From: CAZYQW01 sp964649825
Lineage (GTDB): Bacteria; Planctomycetota; B15-G4; JADJEK01
NCBI GenBank assembly: GCA_964649825.1
Contig: CAZYQW010000122.1
Location: 70,550-134,549, forward strand
Direction: 5' to 3'
Length of the DNA: 64,000 nucleotides
Position 1 is the stretch's first letter; every line of letters starts with the position of its first letter. The notes beneath the pieces were generated by a model. That model saw only the letters and a program-made list of their open reading frames with translations. It searched no databases and had not been told where the DNA came from. Both the position numbers and the translations under genes were made by a program. Shown here piece by piece: positions 44,463 to 53,170 of this stretch.

Positions 44463-47400
44463 ATGACGAACCGCACGATTCGCGACCTGGTCGACGTGCG
44501 CGACCGACCTCGCGTGGTCCGTCTCGATCACTTGGACGACGAGAACTCGGGCTGGATCACGACCTCGTATTGCGCGACGGCCGAGGTCGCGGCCCACCTC
44601 GACGCGCTCGGTCACGCGCTCCGCCGACCCGCCGGCACCGGGATCTTCCTCGTCGGACCGTACGGATCGGGCAAGTCGCACCTCGTCTCCTACGTCGCGC
44701 AGAACCTGCGCGCGGGGAGGTTCGTCGACGACGCGCCCGAGGTGTTCACCGCGTCCCTGCTCAACTTCCGGGGCGACGTCTCGCTCGAGGACGTCGTCAA
44801 CCGGACGCTGGCGCTCCCGTCGGTCGGCGACGACGATCGCCGATCGGCATGGACGAAGTTCCAGGACGAGCATCCGCGGGGGGTGTTCCTGATCCTCGAC
44901 GAGCTGTCCGAGTTCCTGCGGTCGAAACCCGACGCGCGGAGCTTCAGCGAGGACGTCCGCTTCCTCCAGTACGTGGGCGAATGGTGTCAGGCGAAGCGCT
45001 TCTTCCTGCTCTGCAGCATGCAGGAGCAGATCGAGCACACCGGCGACCTCGAGCACGGGCTGTACCGGAAGATCCGCGACCGTTTCCCGCTCCGCCTGTT
45101 CCTCACCGCGGCCCACGTCCACGACCTCGTCCGCGACGGGATCCTCGAGAAGAAGGAGGGCTACGCGGAGGAAACCCGCCGGATCGTGGCGGAGGTGAAG
45201 CGGGCGCTGCCGGGCTGCGACGCCGACGCGGACCGCTTGTGCGACATCTACCCGCTCCACCCGTCGACGCTCGAGCTGCTCGAGGAGGTGCGCGACACTT
45301 TCTCGCAGGCGCGCGGCGCGATCGACTTCGTGTTGACGCAGCTCGTCGGCGATCCCGCGCGCGGCGTGGAACCGTTCCTCGATCGCCCCGTCGGCGAGAT
45401 GCTCGGTCCCGACCGCATCGTGCCGCATTTCCGCGACCTGCTGGAGCTGCAGCCGGAGCATCTCGCGCTGACGCAGCGGCTCTTCCCGTGGTACCAGAAA
45501 CACCTCGCCGAGCTGTTCGACCGCGCGCCGGTCCGCGAGCTCGCGAGCCGCGTGTTGAACCTGCTCGTGCTCGTCCACCTTTCGCCCACGCGCGACGCTC
45601 TGACCGCGGAGCAGGCGACGGCGTGGCTCCTCTATCGCGCGTCGAGGATCGAGCCCGAGCGGAACGTCGCGCTCGTGGAGCGTGTGCTCGAACGGTTCTG
45701 CGACCAAGGACGACACGTCGTGCGCGGCGCCGCCGGCTATCACCTCGACTTCGGTGACTCGGACACCGAGACGTTCGAGCGGAAGCTCCGTCGCGAGACC
45801 GAGGCGTGCTCGGCGATGGGCGAGACCGTCTTCGAGGAGATCGTCCCGCTCCTCGCGGGACGGCCGTTCGATCCGTTCTCGCTGCCCCGCGACCGCCTCC
45901 AACACCGAACCCTACGCTGGCGCTTCCACGATCGGCGGTACGCGGTGTTCCTCGGCCACGGGCTCGTTCCCACGTCCGACGTGCCCGTCGTGGTCGTGCG
46001 CCCCTGCTTCGGCGACGTGCACGGGTGCGAGGGGGCGCACGTGGTGCGCCCGAAGCGGCTCGCCCCCGAGGCTGGCCATTTCGAGCTGCTCGCCCTCGTC
46101 CGTCTGAGGGACGGGAGGTGGAGCGAGACGACCCGCAAACGCGTCGAGGCGCGGCTCGCGGAGAAGACGCTCGCGTTCGAGAACGAGGTGCGGACCGCGT
46201 ACGCCGAGGCCGACCTGCTCGATCCGGCGGGACACGTCCTTCCCGTCGTCCCGCGCGCGGCGGCGTCGTTCGACCAGTGGCTCGATCAGCTCGCGCTCGC
46301 CGTGTTCCAGCGCCTCTATCCCGGATTCGAGCGGTACGCGCCGGCGCACGGGGCACTGCCGAAGGAGACGCTGGCTCGCTTCGGCGCGTTCGCCTTGTCG
46401 AACCACCTCGCCGACCCTTCGAACGATGACGCGGTGCAGCTCGTCCGCGAGGCGTACCTGATGCCGATGGGGCTGCTCGTCCGTCAGGGCCGCGGCTACG
46501 CCGTCCCGGCGCAGCTCGAGCGGCGTGAGCTCGTGCGGCTCGTGCTGCCCCTTCTCGAGCAGCGCCCTCCACCGAAGGCGGTGTACGAGCACCTCGCGCA
46601 GCCGATCTACGGGCTCGTGCCCGACCAGGTCCATGCGCTGCTGCTTGCGCTGCTCTCGCTCGGCGAACTCGACCTCGTGAAGGACGACAAATCATTCCGC
46701 GAGCTGCACGAGCTCCTGCCGTCGCCGCTGCAGTACCACCGCGTCGTGCCCGGGCGCAGCCTCTCGTCCGAGTCCTTGCGCGACCTCCTGCACCTCAGCG
46801 AGTCGTTCGGGCTCAAGCCCTTGGGCGAGTCGCACGGCATCGCGCAGCGGCGCGAGGTGCAGCGCCTGCGCGAGGCGGCACGACAGCTCGAGGCGTCCCT
46901 CCAGCCGTCGATCTTCCGACTCGACGAGGACACGCGCGGCTCGGCGCTGCGCGAGCGGCTGCGCGAGCTGCTCCTGCCGTGGCGAACGTTCGAACGCGGC
47001 GGCGACGAGCTCGAGGCGTTCGATCGGCTCCGGAACGAGATCGGCCCGATCGGAGACTACGTCGCGCGCGTCAAGGCCGCGCGAGACCTCCCCACCCGGT
47101 TGGATCGGCTGCTCCGCGAGTCGAGGCGGCTCGAGCACCTCTTCCGGACGGCGCCACGAAGCGACGAGGCGACGGGCGGCGACGCGCCCCCGATCGCCCT
47201 CGATGACCCGGGCGACCCGCCGCCGCTCGACGATCTCGCCGGGCTCGAGGCGTGGATCCAGACCGCGTCGGCCGCGTGGGCCGCCTATCGCGATCGATAC
47301 ACGACCCGCCACGACGCGTTCTGGCGCGCGCTCGACGAGCACCCCGCGTGGAGCTATCGTCCCCCGCGGATCGCGAAGAGCCGTCATCTCCAGCTCGATC

Positions 47401-48782
47401 CCGAGGTCGCGCGCCTCGCCGAGGCGCACGCTCGAACGCAGCGCTTCCGATGCCGCGGGCGGCCGGACCTGACCTTCCAGTCCACCTGCGCGTGCGGTTT
47501 CGACGGGCGGGGTGCGCCGATCGAGGACGCGCTGAGGAAGCTCGCCCAGGCCAAGGAGCGGATCGAGTCGTCGCTCGTCATGTTCTTCGACCGCGAGGTC
47601 GTGCGGGACCGGGTCCAACAGCTCGTGCGAGAGGGGCTGGAGACCGACGAGCGAACGCTCGCGTACCTCGCCGGGAAGGCCCCGGTGCCGGAGATCCACG
47701 ACGTCGATCGCTTCGACCGCCACCTCTCCGGAGTCGAGCTCGTGAAGCGCCTCGCGCTCGGCGATCTCGTCGCGCGCATCGAAGGGCGGACGTGGAAGCG
47801 CGACGACCTCATGCAGGCCGTGCGCGCCTTCCTCGACGAGTGCTCGGGCTCCGCCGAGCGCGTTCGGCTCGAGGGCCGATCGGGGGGAGAATCCGCGCAC
47901 GAGTCCGTCGCCGCGTGGTGCCTCACGCAGTGCTTGAGGCACGGGGTCGCGCTGCCGGCGGGGCTGCCGAGCGACGCGCTCGCGGCCGCCGGCGACGCCG
48001 TTCGACCCGACCTCGTCGGCCCCTCCGCCCTCGCTCGCCTCGACCGCCTGCGGCTGCCGGACGGCTTGGTCGATCGAGTCGTCGGCTGGGCGATCGAGGG
48101 CGTGCTGGAGCTGCCGCCGGCGGCCGACGCGGAGTCGGCGCTCCTCACCGCGGCCCGCGAGCTCCTTCGACCGACCTCGGCCGCCGCCCCGCGCGAGCTC
48201 GCCCGCCTCGCCGCCGCGCTCTACGGCGTCGACGGAAGGCTGCGGAGGCTGGCCGGCGAGCGGTGGTCCTCGCGCCTCGAGGCACTCGCTAACACCGAGA
48301 TCGAGGAACCGCTCCCCTCGCTCGCCGACCGGCTGAAGGAGTACGCCGACGAGCCGTGGCTCTGCATCGACGCGTTCGGGTTGCCGTTCCTGCCGTTCCT
48401 CGGCGGCGAGCTCGAGGACGCGCTCGGCGGGCGCCGCGTCGACTCGGTCGAGTTCGCGATCGCGCCTCCCGACACGACGACCGACGCCTGCTACCGCCAC
48501 CTCGCCGACGCCGGCTTGACGCGCGGCATCGTGAAGATCGACGTGATCGACGCGCTCCTCCACGAGCGGGAGGATCCCTTCGACGACCTCGCGCGCGTGG
48601 CGGCGGCCGAGCTCCGCGGCGCGTATCGGCGCGTCGCCGATCGCCTCGACGCGGCGCGCCCGCTCGTCGTGTTCGCCGACCACGGGTTCCGGCTCGCCGA
48701 GAACGGCCGCGGCTATCGTCACGGCGGGCCGTCCGCGCTCGAGCGCGTCGTGCCGGTGATCCGCCTCGTACCGGCGGAGTGA
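44463..48782 (+). CDS. Large AAA-type ATPase (DUF6079/PglY-like) with C-terminal PglZ-like domain
   Basis: A 1439-residue protein. Near the N-terminus are Walker A GPYGSGKSH (65-73) and Walker B FLILDELSEF (Asp146-Glu147), as in BrxC/PglY/DUF6079 ATPases of BREX systems, followed by long helical regions. A Cys-x-Cys segment (FQSTCACGF) near residue 1018 may be part of a zinc site. The last 140 residues look like a PglZ-type alkaline-phosphatase fold: WLCIDAFGLPFL (Asp1303), VVFADHGF (Asp1406, His1407) and YRHGGPSALERVVPVI (His1420). BREX normally keeps ATPase and PglZ as separate proteins. The ATG at 44463 is chosen since the longer frame to 44244 is in non-coding-like sequence. Probably a phage-defence protein (inference). 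Confidence 0.82.
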   Translation: MTNRTIRDLVDVRDRPRVVRLDHLDDENSGWITTSYCATAEVAAHLDALGHALRRPAGTGIFLVGPYGSGKSHLVSYVAQNLRAGRFVDDAPEVFTASLLNFRGDVSLEDVVNRTLALPSVGDDDRRSAWTKFQDEHPRGVFLILDELSEFLRSKPDARSFSEDVRFLQYVGEWCQAKRFFLLCSMQEQIEHTGDLEHGLYRKIRDRFPLRLFLTAAHVHDLVRDGILEKKEGYAEETRRIVAEVKRALPGCDADADRLCDIYPLHPSTLELLEEVRDTFSQARGAIDFVLTQLVGDPARGVEPFLDRPVGEMLGPDRIVPHFRDLLELQPEHLALTQRLFPWYQKHLAELFDRAPVRELASRVLNLLVLVHLSPTRDALTAEQATAWLLYRASRIEPERNVALVERVLERFCDQGRHVVRGAAGYHLDFGDSDTETFERKLRRETEACSAMGETVFEEIVPLLAGRPFDPFSLPRDRLQHRTLRWRFHDRRYAVFLGHGLVPTSDVPVVVVRPCFGDVHGCEGAHVVRPKRLAPEAGHFELLALVRLRDGRWSETTRKRVEARLAEKTLAFENEVRTAYAEADLLDPAGHVLPVVPRAAASFDQWLDQLALAVFQRLYPGFERYAPAHGALPKETLARFGAFALSNHLADPSNDDAVQLVREAYLMPMGLLVRQGRGYAVPAQLERRELVRLVLPLLEQRPPPKAVYEHLAQPIYGLVPDQVHALLLALLSLGELDLVKDDKSFRELHELLPSPLQYHRVVPGRSLSSESLRDLLHLSESFGLKPLGESHGIAQRREVQRLREAARQLEASLQPSIFRLDEDTRGSALRERLRELLLPWRTFERGGDELEAFDRLRNEIGPIGDYVARVKAARDLPTRLDRLLRESRRLEHLFRTAPRSDEATGGDAPPIALDDPGDPPPLDDLAGLEAWIQTASAAWAAYRDRYTTRHDAFWRALDEHPAWSYRPPRIAKSRHLQLDPEVARLAEAHARTQRFRCRGRPDLTFQSTCACGFDGRGAPIEDALRKLAQAKERIESSLVMFFDREVVRDRVQQLVREGLETDERTLAYLAGKAPVPEIHDVDRFDRHLSGVELVKRLALGDLVARIEGRTWKRDDLMQAVRAFLDECSGSAERVRLEGRSGGESAHESVAAWCLTQCLRHGVALPAGLPSDALAAAGDAVRPDLVGPSALARLDRLRLPDGLVDRVVGWAIEGVLELPPAADAESALLTAARELLRPTSAAAPRELARLAAALYGVDGRLRRLAGERWSSRLEALANTEIEEPLPSLADRLKEYADEPWLCIDAFGLPFLPFLGGELEDALGGRRVDSVEFAIAPPDTTTDACYRHLADAGLTRGIVKIDVIDALLHEREDPFDDLARVAAAELRGAYRRVADRLDAARPLVVFADHGFRLAENGRGYRHGGPSALERVVPVIRLVPAE

Positions 48783-48855
48783 GCGCGGCGACCCCTACGA
48801 CGATCGTCCGCCTTCGGGTACGCTGCGCGCCTTCAGGCACCGCGGAAGACCGAAC

Positions 48856-50679
48856 ATGAGACACCCCATCCGGACTTCGACGGCGACGCTCCTTGCCACC
48901 GCGATGCTCGCCGCGATCGCGCCCGCCCAGCTCGACACCCAGTGGCTGTCGTTCCAGAAGAACCCAGCGATGCTCGCGGCGGGAACCGTGTCGAGCCCCG
49001 GCGACGAGACCGATCTCGCGTGGGACGACCTCGACAATGACGGCGACGTCGACCTCGTCGTCGTCCGCAAGCAGCCGTACACGACGGCCGGACCGCGCAG
49101 CAACCTGCTCCTCGTCAACGTGGGCGGCGTGCTGACCGATCGAACCGCGGCGCTGGGGTCCGCGTCGTCGGTCGCCGGCGACCTTGGCTTCCTCACGCCG
49201 ACGAACGACCCCGACGTCGTGATCGCCGACGTCGACCAGGACGGCTGGCCCGACGTCTGCACCGCGACCTCCCTCGGCGATGGGCTGCCGAAGGCGGTCG
49301 GTCACCCGCGCGTGTACCGGAACCTCGCGACCGGCGGCGGCGTATGGCTCGGGCTCCGGTACGAGGAGGCGCGCTTTCCGCAGCTCTACGAGTACACGAC
49401 GGGGAGCCCGACGAACCCGCGCTTCGCGGGAGTCGCGGCCGGCGACGTGACGGGCGACGGGTATCCGGACCTGTACTTCGTCGACCACGACAGCTCCGGC
49501 TCCGGCGGGGCGGGACAGCCGCCGTCCACCGACTTGAACGACCGCCTTCTCGTGAACGACGGTTTCGGCTTCTTCGCCGACCACAGCCAGGCGGCGATGA
49601 CTCCGCAGATGCTCCTCTCGTCCTACGGCACCGCGGCCGACATGGCCGACTTCAACGGCGACGGGTACCTGGACCTGATCAAGACGACCGGATTGACGCC
49701 GCCGCTGTACGGCGCGATCAGCTACCACCACCCGTCGATCCCCACCGCGTTCTCGGAGTTCGATCCGTTCCACGTGTTCTCGGCGTACTACGTGTCGGCC
49801 GGCGACCTGAACGGCGACGGTCGTCCCGACGTGGTCTTCACCGATGACGCCAGCGATCGGTTCCGCATCAACACCGGCGTGTCCGCGAACGGGATCGCCA
49901 CCTGGACGGCGTCGAAGTCGTTCAAGTTCCTCTTCGGCGGCGACGACGGGTTCGGCGGCAACAACCTCATCACCGACCTCGACGGCGACGGCTGGAACGA
50001 CGTCCTGATCGCCGACGTCAGCGTCGACATACCGAGCTGCAGTCGACGCACGCACGTCTATCACAACCTCGGCGGCACGGTCGGCACCACGAACGTCACG
50101 TTGCGCGAGGAGCGCCAGATGGCGGGGAACTCGGGGTGGATCGGCGTCGTCGGCATGACCGAGGCGGACCTGAAGGGGACCTACGACCTCGCCGCCTTCG
50201 ACGTCGACGGCGACGGCGACCAGGACGTCGTGCTCTCCCGCTGCACCGGCACCGACGTCTGGCAGAACAACAGCGTGCACTGCAACGTCGACACGACGGC
50301 CGGGCTCGGCTGCACCGGCACCGGCGGCTTCGTCCCCACGCTCGACCTGATCGGCCCCGCCTGCGCGGGAAACACGGTTGCGCTCGCGATCGACAAGGGG
50401 CTCGGCGGATCGACGGCGCTCGTGATGCTCGGCGCGCAACCGGCCGCGCTCCCGATGAACGGCGGCTGCTTCCTGAACGTCGCGCCGTTCCCCGCCGTCT
50501 TCATCTCGATTCCGCTCGGCGGCCTCGGACCGGGCCAGGGCACCGCGGTCCTCCCCGCCGTCGTGCCGCCGGGGCTCTCCGGAATCGGGCTCGCCGCCCA
50601 CGTGCAGACGTTCGTCGCCGAGCCGACGCTCCCCCACGGTTTCTCGAGCTCGAAACGGTTGACGATCGCCTTCCCCTGA
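48856..50679 (+). CDS. Exported FG-GAP/VCBS repeat protein with shared C-terminal module
   Basis: A 607-residue exported protein with signal MRHPIRTSTATLLATAMLAA. At least five to six FG-GAP/VCBS repeats with calcium-binding loops follow: DLAWDDLDNDGDVDLVVVR, VIADVDQDGWPDVC, AAGDVTGDGYPDLYFVD, DMADFNGDGYLDLIKTT, AGDLNGDGRPDVVFTDD and NNLITDLDGDGWNDVLIAD, forming an integrin-like beta-propeller. The last 120 residues are the shared C-terminal module (LGCTGTGGFVPTL, STALVMLGAQP, GIGLAAHVQTFV). Likely a surface protein for adhesion or binding. It starts 73 bp after the ATPase-PglZ stop. Confidence 0.9.
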   Translation: MRHPIRTSTATLLATAMLAAIAPAQLDTQWLSFQKNPAMLAAGTVSSPGDETDLAWDDLDNDGDVDLVVVRKQPYTTAGPRSNLLLVNVGGVLTDRTAALGSASSVAGDLGFLTPTNDPDVVIADVDQDGWPDVCTATSLGDGLPKAVGHPRVYRNLATGGGVWLGLRYEEARFPQLYEYTTGSPTNPRFAGVAAGDVTGDGYPDLYFVDHDSSGSGGAGQPPSTDLNDRLLVNDGFGFFADHSQAAMTPQMLLSSYGTAADMADFNGDGYLDLIKTTGLTPPLYGAISYHHPSIPTAFSEFDPFHVFSAYYVSAGDLNGDGRPDVVFTDDASDRFRINTGVSANGIATWTASKSFKFLFGGDDGFGGNNLITDLDGDGWNDVLIADVSVDIPSCSRRTHVYHNLGGTVGTTNVTLREERQMAGNSGWIGVVGMTEADLKGTYDLAAFDVDGDGDQDVVLSRCTGTDVWQNNSVHCNVDTTAGLGCTGTGGFVPTLDLIGPACAGNTVALAIDKGLGGSTALVMLGAQPAALPMNGGCFLNVAPFPAVFISIPLGGLGPGQGTAVLPAVVPPGLSGIGLAAHVQTFVAEPTLPHGFSSSKRLTIAFP

Positions 50680-50702
50680 CCGCGCGTCGCACGCCGTTCA
50701 CG

Positions 50703-50989
50703 TCACCCGAGCGCCTGGAGATGCCAGCCGGAGTTCACCCAGCGGCCGTCCTGGCGCACGAACACCTCGACGCCGCGAGCTCGGTAGACGTCGGTCCGGT
50801 CGCCGCGTCGCCCACCACGCGCTCCGTCCCGTCCGCCCGCACGAAGAGTCCCTCGCGCGGCAGGACCACGCTGTGCGCGGCGGCCGCTTCCTCGGCGCCG
50901 AGCCCCCGCTTCGCCACGTGGCAGCGGACGTCGCTGACGCGGAGCCCGCGTGAACGATGAAGGGTCGTGACGTCGTGGCAATCGGTCAT
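50703..50989 (-). pseudogene. Two joined gene relics: AraC-type N-terminus and NTF2-like C-terminus
   Basis: From the ATG at 50989 the frame reads MTDCHDVTTLHRSRGLRVSD, VRCHVAKRGLGAEEAAAAHS and VVLPREGLFVRADGTERVVG, like the N-terminus of AraC-family regulators that start with a cupin-like part. At about 50795 this match ends. In another frame RTDVYRARGVEVFVRQDGRW then VNSGWHLQALG runs to a stop at 50703, like the C-terminal strand pair of SnoaL/DUF4440 proteins. So it seems to be a junction of two gene ends, both non-functional. Confidence 0.5.
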
Positions 50990-50997
50990 GGCGCGAG

Positions 50998-51270
50998 TCA
51001 GGCTACCCGACGATTCGCCCCCGGCTCACGAACCCCCGACTCACGATCCCGGGACAATGAGACCGCGGCGAGGCAGCGGGCGACCTCGGGGCAAAACTCA
51101 TCGAACAGGGCGTTCCTCTCGGCCCACGCGATCAGAGCCGGATCACGAGCCGCCTCGGTGGAGAGTCGACTCGGTTCGACCGTCATCGCGACGCTGCCCG
51201 GAGAGACGCGACCCGCCTGGCATCGCCCGGGTGTCCGAACGTCCGAAGTTCCGCCGTGCGCCCGAATCAT
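50998..51270 (-). CDS. Doubtful small hypothetical protein
   Basis: A 90-residue frame with a helical middle (SRLSTEAARDPALIAWAERN, ALFDEFCPEVARCLAAVSL) that could be coding. No family, start context or neighbour supports it strongly. If real, it lies upstream of the AraC-like relic in the same direction. It may just be an open frame in GC-rich DNA. Confidence 0.3.
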   Translation of the reverse strand: MIRAHGGTSDVRTPGRCQAGRVSPGSVAMTVEPSRLSTEAARDPALIAWAERNALFDEFCPEVARCLAAVSLSRDRESGVREPGANRRVA

Positions 51271-51315
51271 CTCGTCTTCGTCGCCGGCGTGCTACTGTAA
51301 GGCCGCGATCGACAG

Positions 51316-53157
51316 TTGGACTCGTCCCTGCAAGCAGCCGCCCTCCCAGACCTTCCCTTGAACCTCGTCAACCTTCGCGACGTCGCCTTCGGACACGGTG
51401 GACCCCCGCTCTTCACGGGGGTCGACCTCGTCATCCGCCGCGGCGAACGAATCGGCCTCGTCGGTCGCAACGGTGCCGGCAAGTCGACGTTGATGGACTT
51501 GATTCGGGGCGAGATCGAGCCGGACGCGGGATCGATCCTGCGCACTCAGGGGCTCCGGGTCGCGACGCTCCCGCAGCGGCTGCCATCCGTCCTCGACGGA
51601 ACCGTGTTCGACGTCGTGGAGAGCGGCCTTCTCGACGGGCAGCGCGGCGTAGAGACCGACTCGTTCGACCACGGCGCGCGGGTCGAGAGGGTATCGAGCC
51701 GCGTCGGGCTCGATCCGACCGCCGACTACGAATCGATGTCGGTCGGCATGAAGCGCCGGGTCCTGCTCGCGCGCGCGTTGGTCCGCGACCCGGATCTCCT
51801 CCTCCTCGACGAGCCGACGAACCACCTCGACATCGATGGGATCGAGTGGCTGGAGCAGTTCCTCCTCCGCCAGAAGGCGGCGCTCCTCTTCGTGACGCAC
51901 GACCGCGCATTTCTCCGCTGCCTCGCGACCCGCGTCCTCTGCATCGACCGCGCGCGCGTCCTCGACTTCACGTGCGACTACGACACCTATTTGCGCCGCC
52001 GCGAGGCCGATCTCGACGCCGAGGCGACCTTCGAGGCGGAGGAGGCGAAGGCGCTCTCGCGCGAGGAAGCGTGGGCGAAACAGGGCGTCAAGGCCCGCCG
52101 GACGCGGAGCCAGGCGCGACTCCGCGCGCTCGAGGAGCTGCGCGAGGAGCGTCGCAGCCGACGGAAGCGGCCGGGCGACGCGCGCATGAAGCTCGTCGAG
52201 GCGGAACGCTCGGGAAACCTCGTCGTCGAGCTGAAGGACGTCGGCTTCCAATACGACGACCGGCCGATCGTTCGCGGCCTCACTACGTCGGTCATGCGCG
52301 GTGACCGGATCGGCGTGATGGGTCCGAACGGGTCGGGGAAGACGACCCTCCTCCGCCTGCTGCTGGGCGAAGCCGCTCCGACGACCGGAACGATCCGCCA
52401 CGGGGTGAAGCTCGAGATCGCGTACTTCGACCAGCTCCACGCCGAGCTCGATGAGGACCGGACCGTCGCCGAGAACGTCGTCGAGGGCGACGTCGTCATC
52501 ATCGGAGACCGGCGCCGTCACGTCGTCGGTTACATGCGCGACTTCCTGTTCGAGAAGGAGCAACTGAACCGTTCGGTCCGGTTCCTCTCCGGCGGCGAGC
52601 GCAACCGCCTGCTCCTTGCGCGGCTCTTCACGCGCCCGTCGAACGTGCTGGTCCTCGACGAACCGACGAACGACCTCGACGCCGAGACGGTGAGCTTGCT
52701 GGAGGGCCTCGTCGCCGACTACGCGGGCACCGTGCTGCTGGTCAGCCACGACCGCGAGTTCTTGAACAACGTCGTCACGAGCACGCTCGTGCTCGAGGGC
52801 GGCGGGCGAGTCGGTGAGTACGTCGGCGGCTACGACGACTGGCTTCTCCAACGACCGGCGCCGCCGGTGGTCGAGGAGAAGCCACGTCCCAAGAGGTCGC
52901 GCACCGCCGCGGCGCTGCCGCGCGGCGCACCGCGGCGCCGGACGTACGGCGAGCAGCTCGAGATCGACGCGCTCCCGAGCCGCATCGAGGAGCTCGAGTC
53001 CGAGAAGCGGCGGATCCACGGCGCGATGTCGGACCCCGCGTTCTACGCCCGCGACGCCAAGGAGATGGCGACGGTCACGAACCGGCTCGCCGACGTCGAC
53101 GCCGAGCTCGACAAGTCGTACGTGCGATGGCAAGAGCTCGAAGAGCTGTCGCCCTGA
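51316..53157 (+). CDS. uup: ABC-F family ATPase (Uup-like)
   Basis: A 613-residue soluble protein with two ABC domains and no membrane part. The first has GRNGAGKS (50-57), a divergent signature MSVGMKRR in place of LSGGxxRR, and LLLLDEPTNHLD. The second has GPNGSGKT, FLSGGERNRLLLARL and LVLDEPTNDLD. The linker is helical and highly charged; the C-terminus is a coiled coil (EELESEKRRIHGAM) as in Uup. ABC-F proteins act on ribosomes or DNA rather than in transport. The frame begins with TTG at 51316; a second TTG at 51358 (MNLVNLRDVAFG) matches the usual Uup start better. Confidence 0.92.
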   Translation: MDSSLQAAALPDLPLNLVNLRDVAFGHGGPPLFTGVDLVIRRGERIGLVGRNGAGKSTLMDLIRGEIEPDAGSILRTQGLRVATLPQRLPSVLDGTVFDVVESGLLDGQRGVETDSFDHGARVERVSSRVGLDPTADYESMSVGMKRRVLLARALVRDPDLLLLDEPTNHLDIDGIEWLEQFLLRQKAALLFVTHDRAFLRCLATRVLCIDRARVLDFTCDYDTYLRRREADLDAEATFEAEEAKALSREEAWAKQGVKARRTRSQARLRALEELREERRSRRKRPGDARMKLVEAERSGNLVVELKDVGFQYDDRPIVRGLTTSVMRGDRIGVMGPNGSGKTTLLRLLLGEAAPTTGTIRHGVKLEIAYFDQLHAELDEDRTVAENVVEGDVVIIGDRRRHVVGYMRDFLFEKEQLNRSVRFLSGGERNRLLLARLFTRPSNVLVLDEPTNDLDAETVSLLEGLVADYAGTVLLVSHDREFLNNVVTSTLVLEGGGRVGEYVGGYDDWLLQRPAPPVVEEKPRPKRSRTAAALPRGAPRRRTYGEQLEIDALPSRIEELESEKRRIHGAMSDPAFYARDAKEMATVTNRLADVDAELDKSYVRWQELEELSP

Positions 53158-53170
53158 TCGGGGCCGCCGC

